Shown here one piece after another: positions 12,800 to 22,362 of a DNA stretch of 32,038 bases; position 1 is the stretch's first letter, and every line of letters starts with the position of its first letter. Source of the DNA: a virus; IMG/VR virus record IMGVR_UViG_3300046464_000007, positions 1 to 32,038 of that record. One strand, 5' to 3'. Position numbers and translations under genes: made by a program. The notes beneath the pieces were generated by a model, which worked only from the letters and a program-made list of their open reading frames with translations, ran no database searches and was not told the origin of the DNA.

Positions 12800-13131
12800 G
12801 ACCAAGGCACTCCGTGACCATCAACAGGGTTTTTCTGTAGTTCGATGTTTGCCGCTACTGAATTAAGAAGTGATTGAACTTGTTCCTCACCCATCTCAGC
12901 GTGAAGCCATGAGATACAGTTAGCCTCAGTTACATCTGCATAAGGCGTGTAATTATCTGGATCAGGATCACCAAGATTCTGTGTACCATAAGAAGATGCG
13001 TGATAAGTTACTTCATTGTCTGTCTCCTCTGCGTTCAAACGCCAGTGAAGTAGATTGATTACATTTGTTAATCCGTCCTCTGACAGTACATATTCGCACT
13101 GTGCTATAGACCATGTGTTAGTTACTGCCAT
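12796..13131 (-). CDS. MAVTNTW-type conserved phage protein (DUF7936-like)
   Basis: A 111-residue protein beginning MAVTNTWSIAQCEYVLSED, with VTYHASSYGTQNLGDPD in the middle and a helical C-terminal end. Proteins with this beginning recur downstream of tail fibres in aquatic phages and are probably virion or fibre accessories; no activity is known. It follows the fibre gene after a four-base gap with an AGGAA ribosome site. Confidence 0.7.
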   Translation of the reverse strand: MAVTNTWSIAQCEYVLSEDGLTNVINLLHWRLNAEETDNEVTYHASSYGTQNLGDPDPDNYTPYADVTEANCISWLHAEMGEEQVQSLLNSVAANIELQKNPVDGHGVPWS

Positions 13132-13135
13132 TTTG

Positions 13136-16100
13136 CTATTCCTCTAGTTGAGCGACACGTTGCCGCAGTGATTGAATTTCTTTGATTAACATTGGTACTA
13201 ATTTACTGTAGTCAACACCCATCATGTCATCTGGAGTGTCACCTTGAGTTACTGCATCTGGTGCTACTTCAAGTAACTCTTGAGCCACCATGCCGTAGTC
13301 TTGATGCTCACCGTCTGCTTTCCAATCAAACTGCCTGACTTGGATAGCATCGACTTTAGAACCTGAGTCATCAGAGTCTTTGATGTTTTCTTTGAGTCTT
13401 TCATCAGATGAGGTGTTGTATGCTGTAGCACTTGTAGTACTAGTGATGCTACCGACATAGGGGCTTCCGCTTATGTTTGTAAAGCGAATCATAGTTGCAG
13501 TGCCAGAGAAGTCTCTAACTATCTCTAAGGAAGGGATAACATTACTACTTGGCGATCCATCTAAAGTAATTCCAGCGTCTCCAGCGGAAGAAGCTCCTAT
13601 GAGGAATTCACCGCCTGATGTGAGCCTTGCGGCTTCCTGTCCACCAGTAAAAAATTTAGTTGTATTTGCTACATCACCAAAGTTTATATATGTGTCTGGG
13701 TCAGAGACACCACCAACATTTTTAACGTAGGCAGAATTACTTAGGTAGAGGTCTTTGAAGCGTTGGCTTGATAAACCTAAATCAGTTGTTCCGTTTTCTA
13801 CGGCAGTGCTATTGCCTGTTGGTGCTATGTATCCATTCCCAAAACGTAACCCTTTATGTCCTGAAGCACCAGCATAAATATTAAAGTCGCCATCAACAGT
13901 ACCAATACTACCTACGGTTGTGCCAGACTTGAAAAGTCTAATCAGATCACCGTCTGATCCTGTACGATTTATGTTAACCGTAGCATTAGCGTTTGCTGTG
14001 GCACTGTAGAAAGAAAAACCTGCTCTACCTTCAGAACGCAAGTTATGCCCATTGTCTGCCGCACTGTTTGCGCTGTTGGTCCAAACGAATTCGTCAGTAG
14101 TACCCACCAAAAGATTTCCATCAGCCGTCAGCGTCATGTCATGGTTAGTACCGTCAGGAGTCCAACGACAAGAGCCGTCTGCGTTGAGTCTCATGCGTTC
14201 TGTAGCGTTTGTCCCAAAACGTATGTACGTATTTTCCCTATTCCATATTAAACCATTACCAACACTTTCAACACCAACAATAAAGCCATTGCCTGAGCCT
14301 TCTCCAGTGTTTGCGTTTCCATACTGAGTAGCCGCTTGGCTTATAGAATCTTTATACACTCCAAGAACTTCACTAGACGAGCTAGTACCAATACCCACGC
14401 GACCGTCATGCGTAATACGCTGTACCAAAGATGTAGTGCCGCTAGTATTCGTGGTATAAAAATCTAAATTAGCGGCAGGCGAGGCACTGCTGTTTTTAAC
14501 CTTAATCTCACCGTTAGGGGCGGTGAAACCAATGTTAATGGAATCTGTGTTAACAGTTGTTGCGCCTGTAGCACTCACGCTACCTGAGAATGTGGCATTA
14601 GCAGATGCATCAAATGCTAATGAAGTGACCTGATTGCCACCATCATTTTCTAATTGATAAAAACTTAAAAGCCCTCTTGTTGTAGCGTCTGCTCCTCTTG
14701 ACCAAATTCTAGAATTGCCTAAGTAATAATCAATTAAAACTCCTGTTTGACCAGAGCTTGGAGATACTATGTTTCCTGTGATTTGTAACCCACCGCCATG
14801 CACTTGCATCTTTTGTTGTGGCGCAGTGGTGCTTCCCACCATAAGTGAGGAGCCAATGCTGACTTTGCCGTCTCCTCTCCAAGCCATAATATCGTTTTGC
14901 CAATACGAGTCCAACGAAAGGTTATTGCCTGTTGAGCCTGTACCTGCAAAGTTCCCATTAAAACTAAAACTCTGATTAGTGCCATCTTCAGAAAACGTAA
15001 GCAAATCTATATCGTCTGAAGCAGAACCTTTAATAGTTAAGTTTCCTTGGGGAGTTGCACCACCTACACTCACGCTACCTGAGAAAGTGGCGGCTCCTGC
15101 GTTGCCCCCTGCACTATTATTTATAGTCAAATAAGGAGTTGTTCCTTCGCGTATTTGAAAACCATAACTTGCGGCACTATTACCACCTACTAACTCCCAT
15201 CTATAATTTGACCCTATCGTTCCAGAATTAGGATTAAGTCTTATAATTGCATCAGTATTAGAAGTCTGTTCAACTTTTACGTTACCACGAATTTCGAGCT
15301 TATCTGTAGGCGCAGTGGTGCTTCCGACCATTAATCCCCCATTGGGGATGTTGACGTTAGCTAATGAGGATATTTTCAGGGCTTGTGTAAGGCTTATCGT
15401 TGCCCCTGCTGTACCTGAGGGAGCTACGCTAAATGTGTGTGCGCCATTATATTGCGAGTAAGTTGATGCAAAGTCACTTTCTATGTAAACAATATTTCCA
15501 GAAGTGTTCCGAAAAGCATTGTTATAAAATACTGAAACATTAGCTCCGCTTACGGTGTAATCTTCGAGTGCCAATGACCCAATCTGCAAGGCTGTAGAAG
15601 TATCTCCCCAAGCACTAGGCGTGACCCCAATACCTACGTTGCCATCTGCGTTGATGGTTAGCCTAATATCTCTACTAGAACCAGTCCTGAAATCCATAGA
15701 TCCAGAACTTATTACATTCATTAAATCATTATTATGGTTGTAAGCTATCTGACCTCTATAGGCAGAATCACCTGACGTACCATCTGCAAATAATATATAG
15801 TTTGTATGACTTGTTGCTGTAGAAGCTATTGTTAAACCACCTTCTGAAGCCGCACTTACAACTAAGTTTTTTGCGTAGTAAGAACTAGGATTCGTAGTAC
15901 CAAGTCCCAAGCTAGATGCTGAACTATCCCAGAACAAGCCTTGTGCCGCAGAGTCATTATAGAAACTGATGTCACCCGTATCTCTGTCAATAGATAATCT
16001 TTTAGTTTCAGGGTCTTGACCAACGCCAATTTCAAAACGGTTGTTTGCGCCTAAATATTTAAGACTTGCACCATATTCAGACGTAGCTGTCGCAGTTTCA

Positions 16101-16558
16101 TGCAAAAGGATTTTAGCGTCTGTTGCACCACCAGCAGTGTTGATGTTTAGCGTAGCGCCACTTTGGTTGCTAACAGTAAGCCCATCGGCTGTCACTGAGC
16201 CTGTTACGTCTAGATCGCCATTAGGAATTGAGACATTAGCACTTGCATCAATAGATAAAGCATTGGTTGTAGCACCTACAACAATGTCTAACGGAGTGGC
16301 GCTAGTTGAGCTAGTGAAAGAAAACAGTTTATTAGTAGTGCCTGATCTTGATAACTGTATACGTGTACCGCTTGATTTACCTTCGCCTACGTAAACTCTA
16401 GGAGCAACCAAGCCGTCAGCATTTGTAATTTCTACTGCGCCGCTAAAAGTTGATCCAGATAGTTCGGCTTTATCTGTATTAAGATTGCTGAAGTTACTAT
16501 CAAGCTCTGTATTAGTAAGGGGCGATCCCTTGCCAGCTCTAGTTACAATTGTAGACAT
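13136..16558 (-). CDS. Large tail fibre with C-terminal S74 self-cleaving chaperone
   Basis: Receptor-binding fibre of 1140 residues. The N-terminus STIVTRAGKGSPLTNTELD is a common phage fibre anchor. The shaft has many Gly/Ser/Thr-rich repeats (LMVGSTTAP twice, ATFSGSVS several times) typical of beta-structured trimers. Residues 1050-1140 form a peptidase S74 intramolecular chaperone, starting SSDERLKENI with catalytic Ser/Asp and ending in a trimerising helix IQSLRQRVAQLEE. Cleavage before the first serines would release the chaperone after folding. Repeated DNA within the gene marks recombination-prone modules. Confidence 0.9.
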   Translation of the reverse strand: MSTIVTRAGKGSPLTNTELDSNFSNLNTDKAELSGSTFSGAVEITNADGLVAPRVYVGEGKSSGTRIQLSRSGTTNKLFSFTSSTSATPLDIVVGATTNALSIDASANVSIPNGDLDVTGSVTADGLTVSNQSGATLNINTAGGATDAKILLHETATATSEYGASLKYLGANNRFEIGVGQDPETKRLSIDRDTGDISFYNDSAAQGLFWDSSASSLGLGTTNPSSYYAKNLVVSAASEGGLTIASTATSHTNYILFADGTSGDSAYRGQIAYNHNNDLMNVISSGSMDFRTGSSRDIRLTINADGNVGIGVTPSAWGDTSTALQIGSLALEDYTVSGANVSVFYNNAFRNTSGNIVYIESDFASTYSQYNGAHTFSVAPSGTAGATISLTQALKISSLANVNIPNGGLMVGSTTAPTDKLEIRGNVKVEQTSNTDAIIRLNPNSGTIGSNYRWELVGGNSAASYGFQIREGTTPYLTINNSAGGNAGAATFSGSVSVGGATPQGNLTIKGSASDDIDLLTFSEDGTNQSFSFNGNFAGTGSTGNNLSLDSYWQNDIMAWRGDGKVSIGSSLMVGSTTAPQQKMQVHGGGLQITGNIVSPSSGQTGVLIDYYLGNSRIWSRGADATTRGLLSFYQLENDGGNQVTSLAFDASANATFSGSVSATGATTVNTDSINIGFTAPNGEIKVKNSSASPAANLDFYTTNTSGTTSLVQRITHDGRVGIGTSSSSEVLGVYKDSISQAATQYGNANTGEGSGNGFIVGVESVGNGLIWNRENTYIRFGTNATERMRLNADGSCRWTPDGTNHDMTLTADGNLLVGTTDEFVWTNSANSAADNGHNLRSEGRAGFSFYSATANANATVNINRTGSDGDLIRLFKSGTTVGSIGTVDGDFNIYAGASGHKGLRFGNGYIAPTGNSTAVENGTTDLGLSSQRFKDLYLSNSAYVKNVGGVSDPDTYINFGDVANTTKFFTGGQEAARLTSGGEFLIGASSAGDAGITLDGSPSSNVIPSLEIVRDFSGTATMIRFTNISGSPYVGSITSTTSATAYNTSSDERLKENIKDSDDSGSKVDAIQVRQFDWKADGEHQDYGMVAQELLEVAPDAVTQGDTPDDMMGVDYSKLVPMLIKEIQSLRQRVAQLEE
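14573..15325. repeat. Dispersed direct repeats within the fibre gene
   Basis: An 18-bp word at 14573-14590 recurs exactly at 15068-15085, and a 17-bp word at 14820-14836 recurs at 15309-15325. They encode the repeated SGSVS and GSTTAP shaft units and could recombine to change shaft length. Confidence 0.65.
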
Positions 16559-16574
16559 AAGAAGCCCCTTCTAA

Positions 16575-17024
16575 TTAAGATGCAGTTAAAGTAATAGTCC
16601 AAGTGATACTCATGGTGTCATCAGAGTCTTTGTTGACAACAGCAAAAACAGTACGACATAACATAGTCCCACCTGATGAAGCGTTAAATACACCTGCCTC
16701 TGTAACCGCTCCAGTTCCCTCACCTGCCTCAAACGAGGATACATAGGTAATCGTATTGCTAGAAGCCGTAGTGCTGTCTAACGCCTCTCTAGAGCCTAGA
16801 GCAGATACTAAACTAGTTTGTCCTGCTGATGCGGCTGTAGTTCCTGATCCAACCGCCATATGTGTCATTACATTAGCAGAAGTACCAGCCATGCGAGAGC
16901 AAATGTACTCAAGACCTGCACTGACTACTAAGTTATGAATTTCACGGCTGTCTTTTACTTTGCCGTCCTTATCTTTTACTACTATTGCTACATCGCCTCG
17001 TAGCTTTAAATTATCGTTAATCAT
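16575..17024 (-). CDS. Tail-associated structural protein of the MINDNLKLRGD type
   Basis: A 149-residue protein beginning MINDNLKLRGDVAIVVKDKDG, with SRMAGTSANVMTHMAVGSGT centrally and a beta-rich C-terminal half (TEAGVFNASSGGTMLCRTVF). Similar proteins lie beside tail fibres in many aquatic phages and are probably small virion tip or fibre-base components. AAGGTGAT precedes the ATG. The role is inferred from composition and location. Confidence 0.75.
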   Translation of the reverse strand: MINDNLKLRGDVAIVVKDKDGKVKDSREIHNLVVSAGLEYICSRMAGTSANVMTHMAVGSGTTAASAGQTSLVSALGSREALDSTTASSNTITYVSSFEAGEGTGAVTEAGVFNASSGGTMLCRTVFAVVNKDSDDTMSITWTITLTAS

Positions 17025-17032
17025 AAATCACC

Positions 17033-17740
17033 TTAAAAAGTTCGGCTTGCGCCTACAAAGTCCTCTGCCATATAGTCAAAAGATACATACCCTTGACTGC
17101 GTAATGAGCCAGAATCACTAACAGCAGAAGAATCTGCAAGAAGCCTGACTTGGTTTAACAAAATACTAATTACATCTGTCACACTAGTAAGATCTGTTCG
17201 CACCTTAACGAATGTCATTTCCTGATCGTCTTGTGCTGTTGCCTCTCCATCTAAGTCATCAGTCGCAATAAATGCTTCATTAATAAACTTATGGAATGCA
17301 GTTGATCTATTTTCTGACGTTACTGGGGTTTCACTTAACCCTTTTCCAATTGCAAATGTATCTATGGAATCAGTTAAACTACCAGAGTCAGATAAAACCT
17401 TACCTGTTTCTGTAGATACAACATCAGTTGCCGCAAATGTATCTGTTTGTATCTTTTGTAAATCATTAGAAACATTATCAGAAATATCTTGGCTATCACT
17501 TAGCGCCTTACTGGTCGCCTTTGATACTGTCTCTGTTGTACCTATGTTATCAGTAATGAACTTAAAAATTAAGAACACACCAAATTCAATGTTTGCAATT
17601 GCCTTCTTAAACGTAACACTGGCAACTGATTTCTTAAATGTTATTGCCGCTACTGCTTTCTGAAACGTAACTGCCGCTACAGCCTTTTTAAACGCTATCG
17701 CAGATACTGCTTTCTTGAACGCAACAGACAGCTTAATCAT
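17033..17740 (-). CDS. Tail-region protein with five nine-residue N-terminal repeats
   Basis: A 235-residue protein of unknown function. Residues 7-51 consist of five units of nine residues on the pattern [AT]F[KQ]K[AS][VI]xx[IV]. These alternate hydrophobic and polar positions and so look like stacked beta strands. After a hydrophobic EFGVFLIFKF stretch, the rest has repeated SLTDS/LSDSGS segments with aromatic C-terminal residues (YVSFDYMAEDF). It is TAATG-coupled to the BppU-like gene and precedes two other tail-tip proteins, so it is probably a tail fibre or baseplate part. Confidence 0.7.
   Translation of the reverse strand: MIKLSVAFKKAVSAIAFKKAVAAVTFQKAVAAITFKKSVASVTFKKAIANIEFGVFLIFKFITDNIGTTETVSKATSKALSDSQDISDNVSNDLQKIQTDTFAATDVVSTETGKVLSDSGSLTDSIDTFAIGKGLSETPVTSENRSTAFHKFINEAFIATDDLDGEATAQDDQEMTFVKVRTDLTSVTDVISILLNQVRLLADSSAVSDSGSLRSQGYVSFDYMAEDFVGASRTF
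17588..17722 (-). repeat. Five tandem 27-bp repeats (diverged) coding nine-residue units
   Basis: The units translate as AFKKAVSAI, AFKKAVAAV, TFQKAVAAI, TFKKSVASV and TFKKAIANI. The protein pattern is kept more strictly than the DNA, so selection for the repeated structure is likely. Confidence 0.8.
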
Positions 17741-18066
17741 TAGAAGTCTGCGCGAATGTAAAAGTCCAGTACTTGAAAGATTGTCTCTACGTTTCCGTCT
17801 GAATAAGTAATCTCTATCTCACCCTCATAATACCCTTCAGGCTGATCTAAATTGGTACCAGAAAAACCAAAGATAGCTATACCATTAGCAAGGTCTGTAC
17901 CTGCATCAGCCGCAGTTAAAGTAAACAGAATACTTGAGCCACCTTTGGCTCTAAAATACATACGGACTGTACCGCCAGAGCAATCTATTGCCGCACCAGT
18001 ATCGTCTCTTGTTAAAGTAGCTTTAACCTGCGGGGCTGTATCGTCTTTAACTAATTGGTATGTCAT
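17740..18066 (-). CDS. BppU N-domain-like tail/baseplate protein
   Basis: A 108-residue beta-rich protein: LVKDDTAPQVKATLTRDDTG, then GGTVRMYFRAKGG and EGYYEGEIEITYSDGN. This pattern resembles the N-terminal domain of phage upper baseplate protein BppU and related immunoglobulin-like tail modules that attach fibres. Being between the tip protein and the fibre fits an adaptor. The family match is from pattern, without full-length similarity. Confidence 0.68.
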   Translation of the reverse strand: MTYQLVKDDTAPQVKATLTRDDTGAAIDCSGGTVRMYFRAKGGSSILFTLTAADAGTDLANGIAIFGFSGTNLDQPEGYYEGEIEITYSDGNVETIFQVLDFYIRADF

Positions 18067-18106
18067 CTTAAACCTCTGCTTGTATTAGCATATTATACTA
18101 CTTGTT

Positions 18107-18310
18107 TTACGTTAATTCTTGATCAATATAAGCGTATCTGAACCACCGTGTTTCATTGGTTTGCTTTTCTAAAAAAAAATATTCTATGTCTTGATCTTCA
18201 GATTTATCAAACTTTAATTGAGCAACACATTCGTTTGCTTTTGTGTGGCCTAAACCACTCTCATGCAATACCTCAGTTCCATCGAATTTTCTGTAACCAA
18301 CACGATTCAC
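18107..18310 (-). CDS. Small hypothetical protein after the tail tip gene
   Basis: A 67-residue protein starting MNRVGYRKFDGTEVLHESGLG, with ECVAQLKFDKSED and FFLEKQTNETRWFRYAYID. It is probably a small alpha/beta fold. The ATG overlaps the tip-protein stop (ATGA). No homologue or function is recognised. Confidence 0.6.
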   Translation of the reverse strand: MNRVGYRKFDGTEVLHESGLGHTKANECVAQLKFDKSEDQDIEYFFLEKQTNETRWFRYAYIDQELT

Positions 18311-21300
18311 GATATATTCTCCAACGTACCTGTCATTTTCAAAAGCGCATACGTCACGCCACTTTGAGGATTGCTAATAGATGCTCGCAATCTATACTCA
18401 GATCCGGTTGTTGATCTCCCATAGCTAACCTTCCACGGAATAACAAAAGTTGATCGTCCTTTTTGGTGATAGTTGCTGATTGTTGCTTGAGTTACATAAC
18501 TTGCATTTGCATCAATCGGTGTATTAACCCAATAATCATCAAAGGTATCTGGGCTAAACCAAGTACCAGTTGAGGTAAATGAATCACTGCTAAAATACAA
18601 ATCGTCATTTGTTGAAAAAATATCGCTAGATGTTGAAATCATAAGATAGGTTTTGTTTGCTGAAAGATCATAATAAATAGATCTAATATCACCAACTGTA
18701 GAGGGGCTTGAGCTATTGCTTACACCTCCTGAAACATCAAGCGTTTCCAGTGCATTAAAGGGCAGACTTATAATTTGATTGTAGGGTATTGATTCACTTT
18801 CAACCGTAACCTTATTGCCTGTACTTGTTATTTGTACAGGCGTTGATCCCTTTGATTTTTTTTGTACTGTTAATGTAATTTGACTGTAATCAACAGGCGA
18901 TTGCCCTGTATTTTCAATCAAGAAAAATAGGTTTAAATCTATCTTTTGCCGTTTTGCAATATTTAATGCCGGAGCAGGTATTGAAAAATTAGAAAAAATA
19001 GTTGCGACATTTGTTAGTAGTTGCTCTCCCCCAGTATTTGTATAAAACCTTTGCGCTATTGGATAAACTTCTGTTACATCACCTGTAAGTTTATTGACTG
19101 TGATTGTGTCAGTAGTAATTAAACCACCGTCAATTGTTGTTACGTCGCCGCCTGTGTTAGCTAAAGCTGTATTTAAACTTGTAAAGGTGACTAATCCGTC
19201 AAAACTAAATGATGAAAATGCCGCGTTAAAAGTTATTGTTTGAGTTCCAGCATAAGTTGCTTCGCTAACATAATAGGTAGATGCCCAATATTTAGCATCA
19301 CTACCAGTATTTACAGGTGGTGTGCGCGACCAATTATTGGTTAATCCAGTAAATACGCCTGTTGTATAATTATAGGCTGTAGCAGATGGAGTGCTAGGCG
19401 ATGTTGCGCTGGATAAAGAATAATAAACATAACCAGATGCATTTCTAACACCTGCCGCTCCGTCATCGCCATTAGTTCCATTAGTTCCGTTAGAAGAAAA
19501 TAAACGTGCTGGAGACCAATCACTTACAATAACTTCATCTGTAGTTTGTCGGCTTTTTGCAACCGCACTGCAAACATATAAGTCATCTGTTCCTGTAGGT
19601 ATTAAACCTGTAAAGCTGTTGCCTAAATCATTGTTGTTCCATGTTCCGCTTGAAAAAGTCCAAGTTCTCGCTGTGCTAGGCTGATCAGTAACCGCAGTTG
19701 ATGATCTTTTATAAGCATATACATTAGCTGTATTAAAACCATCTTCGCCATCTATAGAAGCCGCATCTGTCGTGGCATTTACAGGTGTTTGACCATTAAA
19801 GTCAGAGTCAGATGTTTTATTGTCTGACCGATCAACAGATTTAAATTTGTAATAAAACGCAGTTGCATCTGCTAATCCACCATCTAGATGCTCAGATTTT
19901 GCACCAAATCCACCCTTGGCAATAGATACTTGAACATAAGTACCATTAGAAGTTGTTGCACGATGAATCTCTACATGATCAAAGTCTTTTTCACTAGGGT
20001 TTGTCCAAACTAAACTAATTGACTTGTAACCTGCTGTTGCTGTGATAGATGTTGGCAACGATGGTGCTGTTGTGTCAGTAGCCGCAGTTTGTGTTGCAGA
20101 AACATAGGCACTAGAAACGCCAATACCGTTAACTGCTTTAAGTCGGACGTTGTATTGCTGTCCGTTCTGCAATCCGATTATTGTAAAAGGACTGCTTTTT
20201 GTTTGTTGGGAGAAGTAATCAGATGCAGTGGTTAGCTTATGCTCTACAACATAGTGATCTGTAAACGCATCAACAGCATCAGGCCAACTAACATTAAATG
20301 AAGTGCTAAATGTACCATCTGCCGCTAAAAATGAATCACCAGCAACACTAACACTTGCAGGTGCTATTGCTACAGTTCCATCGTAAAGGTCAACTTCACC
20401 TGCGCCTAAAAATACCTCTTCGTCAGATGTTGCCCAATCCCATATGCTTGCCGCTGTTTCTATTGCTTCGACATTAACAACCATTTGATCCGAACTAAAG
20501 CCCATCGAATAGCCAACAACTTCAAACACTTTACCTGAGTAACCTAGTCGGGTATTAGTAACGCTTATATTGTCGCCTATTTTAAATTTAAGCGCATTTA
20601 AGTTGCAGGGTATGGTTATGGCTTCTTGTTGCCTAGAACGCTGTAGAGCCAGCTTTGCAAGCCTCTGAGCGCGTATATTATTAACCGTGTAAGGCAAGGG
20701 CATATCTAGGTAAATAGGATCACCATCTTGCGCGGCATAAGTACTAGATATTTGTGCTGGATAGTCTGCTAGTATGTAGTTATCAGTCTCGCTAAGAAAT
20801 ACGCCTTTAACACCATTGTATGCGTTGCGCCTTGACTGCTTAGTTTGAACGCTTATCTCGCCAATAATCATTGACTCATCTATCGTAACCGTAGGAGCTA
20901 CGTATTTACCTGCGTGTAGTTCAAACTTGCCGCCTGAGTAGACTAATCGTCCAATCATAGCGCCTGTCATGTTCTCTATATTGGCTTTAATAGAATTACC
21001 AGTGTCAATAACCCCGTCCATCGTGTAACGAACTTGTGATGTTGTATCAGAGAGTGTAATTGTTTCATTACAAACATCTGTTGCAGTATCTATTGATGAT
21101 CTTAAAATATTGTCAACAGACTCTCCTAATCCGTATCTAACGTCAACAAGGTAATCTCTAATGCATAGAGCAGGGTTCTGACTCCATTGCCATGTAGCAG
21201 AATTATTTTCTCTTTGTGTACTTACACCTAGACTAGATTCGTAATATGGACTAGTGCTATCTTTTTGTGCATCGTAAACTTTTTTGCCGCGAATAACAGT

Positions 21301-21906
21301 CGATATGTTTGGCAAGCCTTGAGCAAACTTGTCTTGGTCGTATGTCAGTTTCACGACCATATACGCTGTGCCTAGTAGTTTATGGTTATCAGTCCACTTG
21401 GTTGAGTTTTCAACTAAACTTGCACTACCTCTTTGCGCGTTGTTATCAGCAGTTGTCTGATCTCCTTTATAAAAACCAATGTCAATATAAGGTGAAGTTG
21501 CAGAATTGCCCTGAGTCGCCCAAGCAGAGGTAAAATTACCGTTTTCCCAGACCTTTTGATCGTTAAACCATACTTGCTCATACGCATCTATCTCATGCCC
21601 TGCAATTGCAGTCACTAGCCAAAGGTATTTGTTATCTGTGCCAGTAGACTCTAAGTAAACGACATTGCCACCAATACGCGCACGACCATAAACAATCTTA
21701 CGCGAATGTGCCGCGTCTCTAGTCATAACAGATTGACCTGCCATTTGTGCGCCTAAATCTGGACTAGGAGCAAGAGCGCGAGAAACTAAAGATAAACCTG
21801 CGCCTATAGCAAAAGCACCAAATGCCGCGCCTATAGAGATAAGACCACCTGCCGCAATCATTGCTGATCCGACAGATGCTAATCCTGCTACAAAGGTAAT
21901 CGCCAT
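18307..21906 (-). CDS. Tail tip / host specificity protein (J-like) with FN3 domains
   Basis: Central tip protein of 1199 residues. A hydrophobic Gly/Ala-rich N-terminus (residues 1-45) is followed by a J-like hub (RKIVYGRARIGGNVVY, FNDQKVWENG, DYLVDVRYGLG) to about 500. Two fibronectin type III domains lie at about 515-605 and 614-705 (GLQNGQQYNVRLKAVNG; SISLVWTNPSEKDFDHVEIH). A collagen-like NGTNGTNGDDGAAG segment and repeated Trp/Tyr-rich modules follow. It probably contacts the receptor and opens the path for DNA. The C-terminal 250 residues are beta-rich and unassigned. Confidence 0.88.
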   Translation of the reverse strand: MAITFVAGLASVGSAMIAAGGLISIGAAFGAFAIGAGLSLVSRALAPSPDLGAQMAGQSVMTRDAAHSRKIVYGRARIGGNVVYLESTGTDNKYLWLVTAIAGHEIDAYEQVWFNDQKVWENGNFTSAWATQGNSATSPYIDIGFYKGDQTTADNNAQRGSASLVENSTKWTDNHKLLGTAYMVVKLTYDQDKFAQGLPNISTVIRGKKVYDAQKDSTSPYYESSLGVSTQRENNSATWQWSQNPALCIRDYLVDVRYGLGESVDNILRSSIDTATDVCNETITLSDTTSQVRYTMDGVIDTGNSIKANIENMTGAMIGRLVYSGGKFELHAGKYVAPTVTIDESMIIGEISVQTKQSRRNAYNGVKGVFLSETDNYILADYPAQISSTYAAQDGDPIYLDMPLPYTVNNIRAQRLAKLALQRSRQQEAITIPCNLNALKFKIGDNISVTNTRLGYSGKVFEVVGYSMGFSSDQMVVNVEAIETAASIWDWATSDEEVFLGAGEVDLYDGTVAIAPASVSVAGDSFLAADGTFSTSFNVSWPDAVDAFTDHYVVEHKLTTASDYFSQQTKSSPFTIIGLQNGQQYNVRLKAVNGIGVSSAYVSATQTAATDTTAPSLPTSITATAGYKSISLVWTNPSEKDFDHVEIHRATTSNGTYVQVSIAKGGFGAKSEHLDGGLADATAFYYKFKSVDRSDNKTSDSDFNGQTPVNATTDAASIDGEDGFNTANVYAYKRSSTAVTDQPSTARTWTFSSGTWNNNDLGNSFTGLIPTGTDDLYVCSAVAKSRQTTDEVIVSDWSPARLFSSNGTNGTNGDDGAAGVRNASGYVYYSLSSATSPSTPSATAYNYTTGVFTGLTNNWSRTPPVNTGSDAKYWASTYYVSEATYAGTQTITFNAAFSSFSFDGLVTFTSLNTALANTGGDVTTIDGGLITTDTITVNKLTGDVTEVYPIAQRFYTNTGGEQLLTNVATIFSNFSIPAPALNIAKRQKIDLNLFFLIENTGQSPVDYSQITLTVQKKSKGSTPVQITSTGNKVTVESESIPYNQIISLPFNALETLDVSGGVSNSSSPSTVGDIRSIYYDLSANKTYLMISTSSDIFSTNDDLYFSSDSFTSTGTWFSPDTFDDYWVNTPIDANASYVTQATISNYHQKGRSTFVIPWKVSYGRSTTGSEYRLRASISNPQSGVTYALLKMTGTLENIS

Positions 21907-21909
21907 TAA

Positions 21910-22362
21910 TTAATCCTTAAAGCATTTAGAATAAATGCGCTCAATAAGATCAAACTCCATTCCGACCATAAGATCATCAAAAGGTATGTGAACTTTAGTA
22001 TTAATGTTTAATAAAGATATGCCATTTTCTCGGCAGTGATCTTCTGCATACTTGACTAACTTGTAACCAGTAGCACCTGATCTGTGATCTGGCAAAACAA
22101 AAACAACATCGTTATTAGCAAATATATGATCTTTATAATGCAGACTTTTGTTAACTATAAGAACACAATACCCTACCAACTCGCCATCTTGTCTTGCCGT
22201 AAATATTCTAAGTATACCAGCGGCATCTAATCGAGCATATTCTTCCCAATCAGGATTTAGCTTTATTGTTCCTTGATTTAACGCCACCATTTCCCAATGC
22301 TTTTCAAGCAAAGGTTTCATGTCTTCTTTGACGTTAGCTAGACACTCGTGCGCTATAATCAT
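21910..22362 (-). CDS. GNAT-fold acetyltransferase-like protein in the tail module
   Basis: A 150-residue protein with the GNAT pattern: a central strand ARQDGELVGYCVLIVNKS, then VVFVLPDHRSGATGYKLVKY matching motif A with a modified acetyl-CoA loop (RSGATG), and a C-terminal FDLIERIYSK strand. It occupies the slot between the distal tail proteins and the tip where related phages often have an NlpC/P60 peptidase. It may modify a tail or host protein, or be a structural GNAT derivative. ATG 22362 overlaps the upstream stop (ATGA) and is preferred over TTG 22374. Confidence 0.72.
   Translation of the reverse strand: MIIAHECLANVKEDMKPLLEKHWEMVALNQGTIKLNPDWEEYARLDAAGILRIFTARQDGELVGYCVLIVNKSLHYKDHIFANNDVVFVLPDHRSGATGYKLVKYAEDHCRENGISLLNINTKVHIPFDDLMVGMEFDLIERIYSKCFKD

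Noticed and set aside
14767-14985. Minus-strand frame of 72 codons inside the fibre gene
   Set aside because: It is in a different frame of the fibre gene, without a ribosome site, and is explained by the composition of the repeat-rich shaft.
16041-16394. Plus-strand open frame of 117 codons inside the fibre gene
   Set aside because: It is antisense to the fibre N-terminal region, has low-complexity composition mirroring the repeats of the fibre, and lacks a ribosome site.
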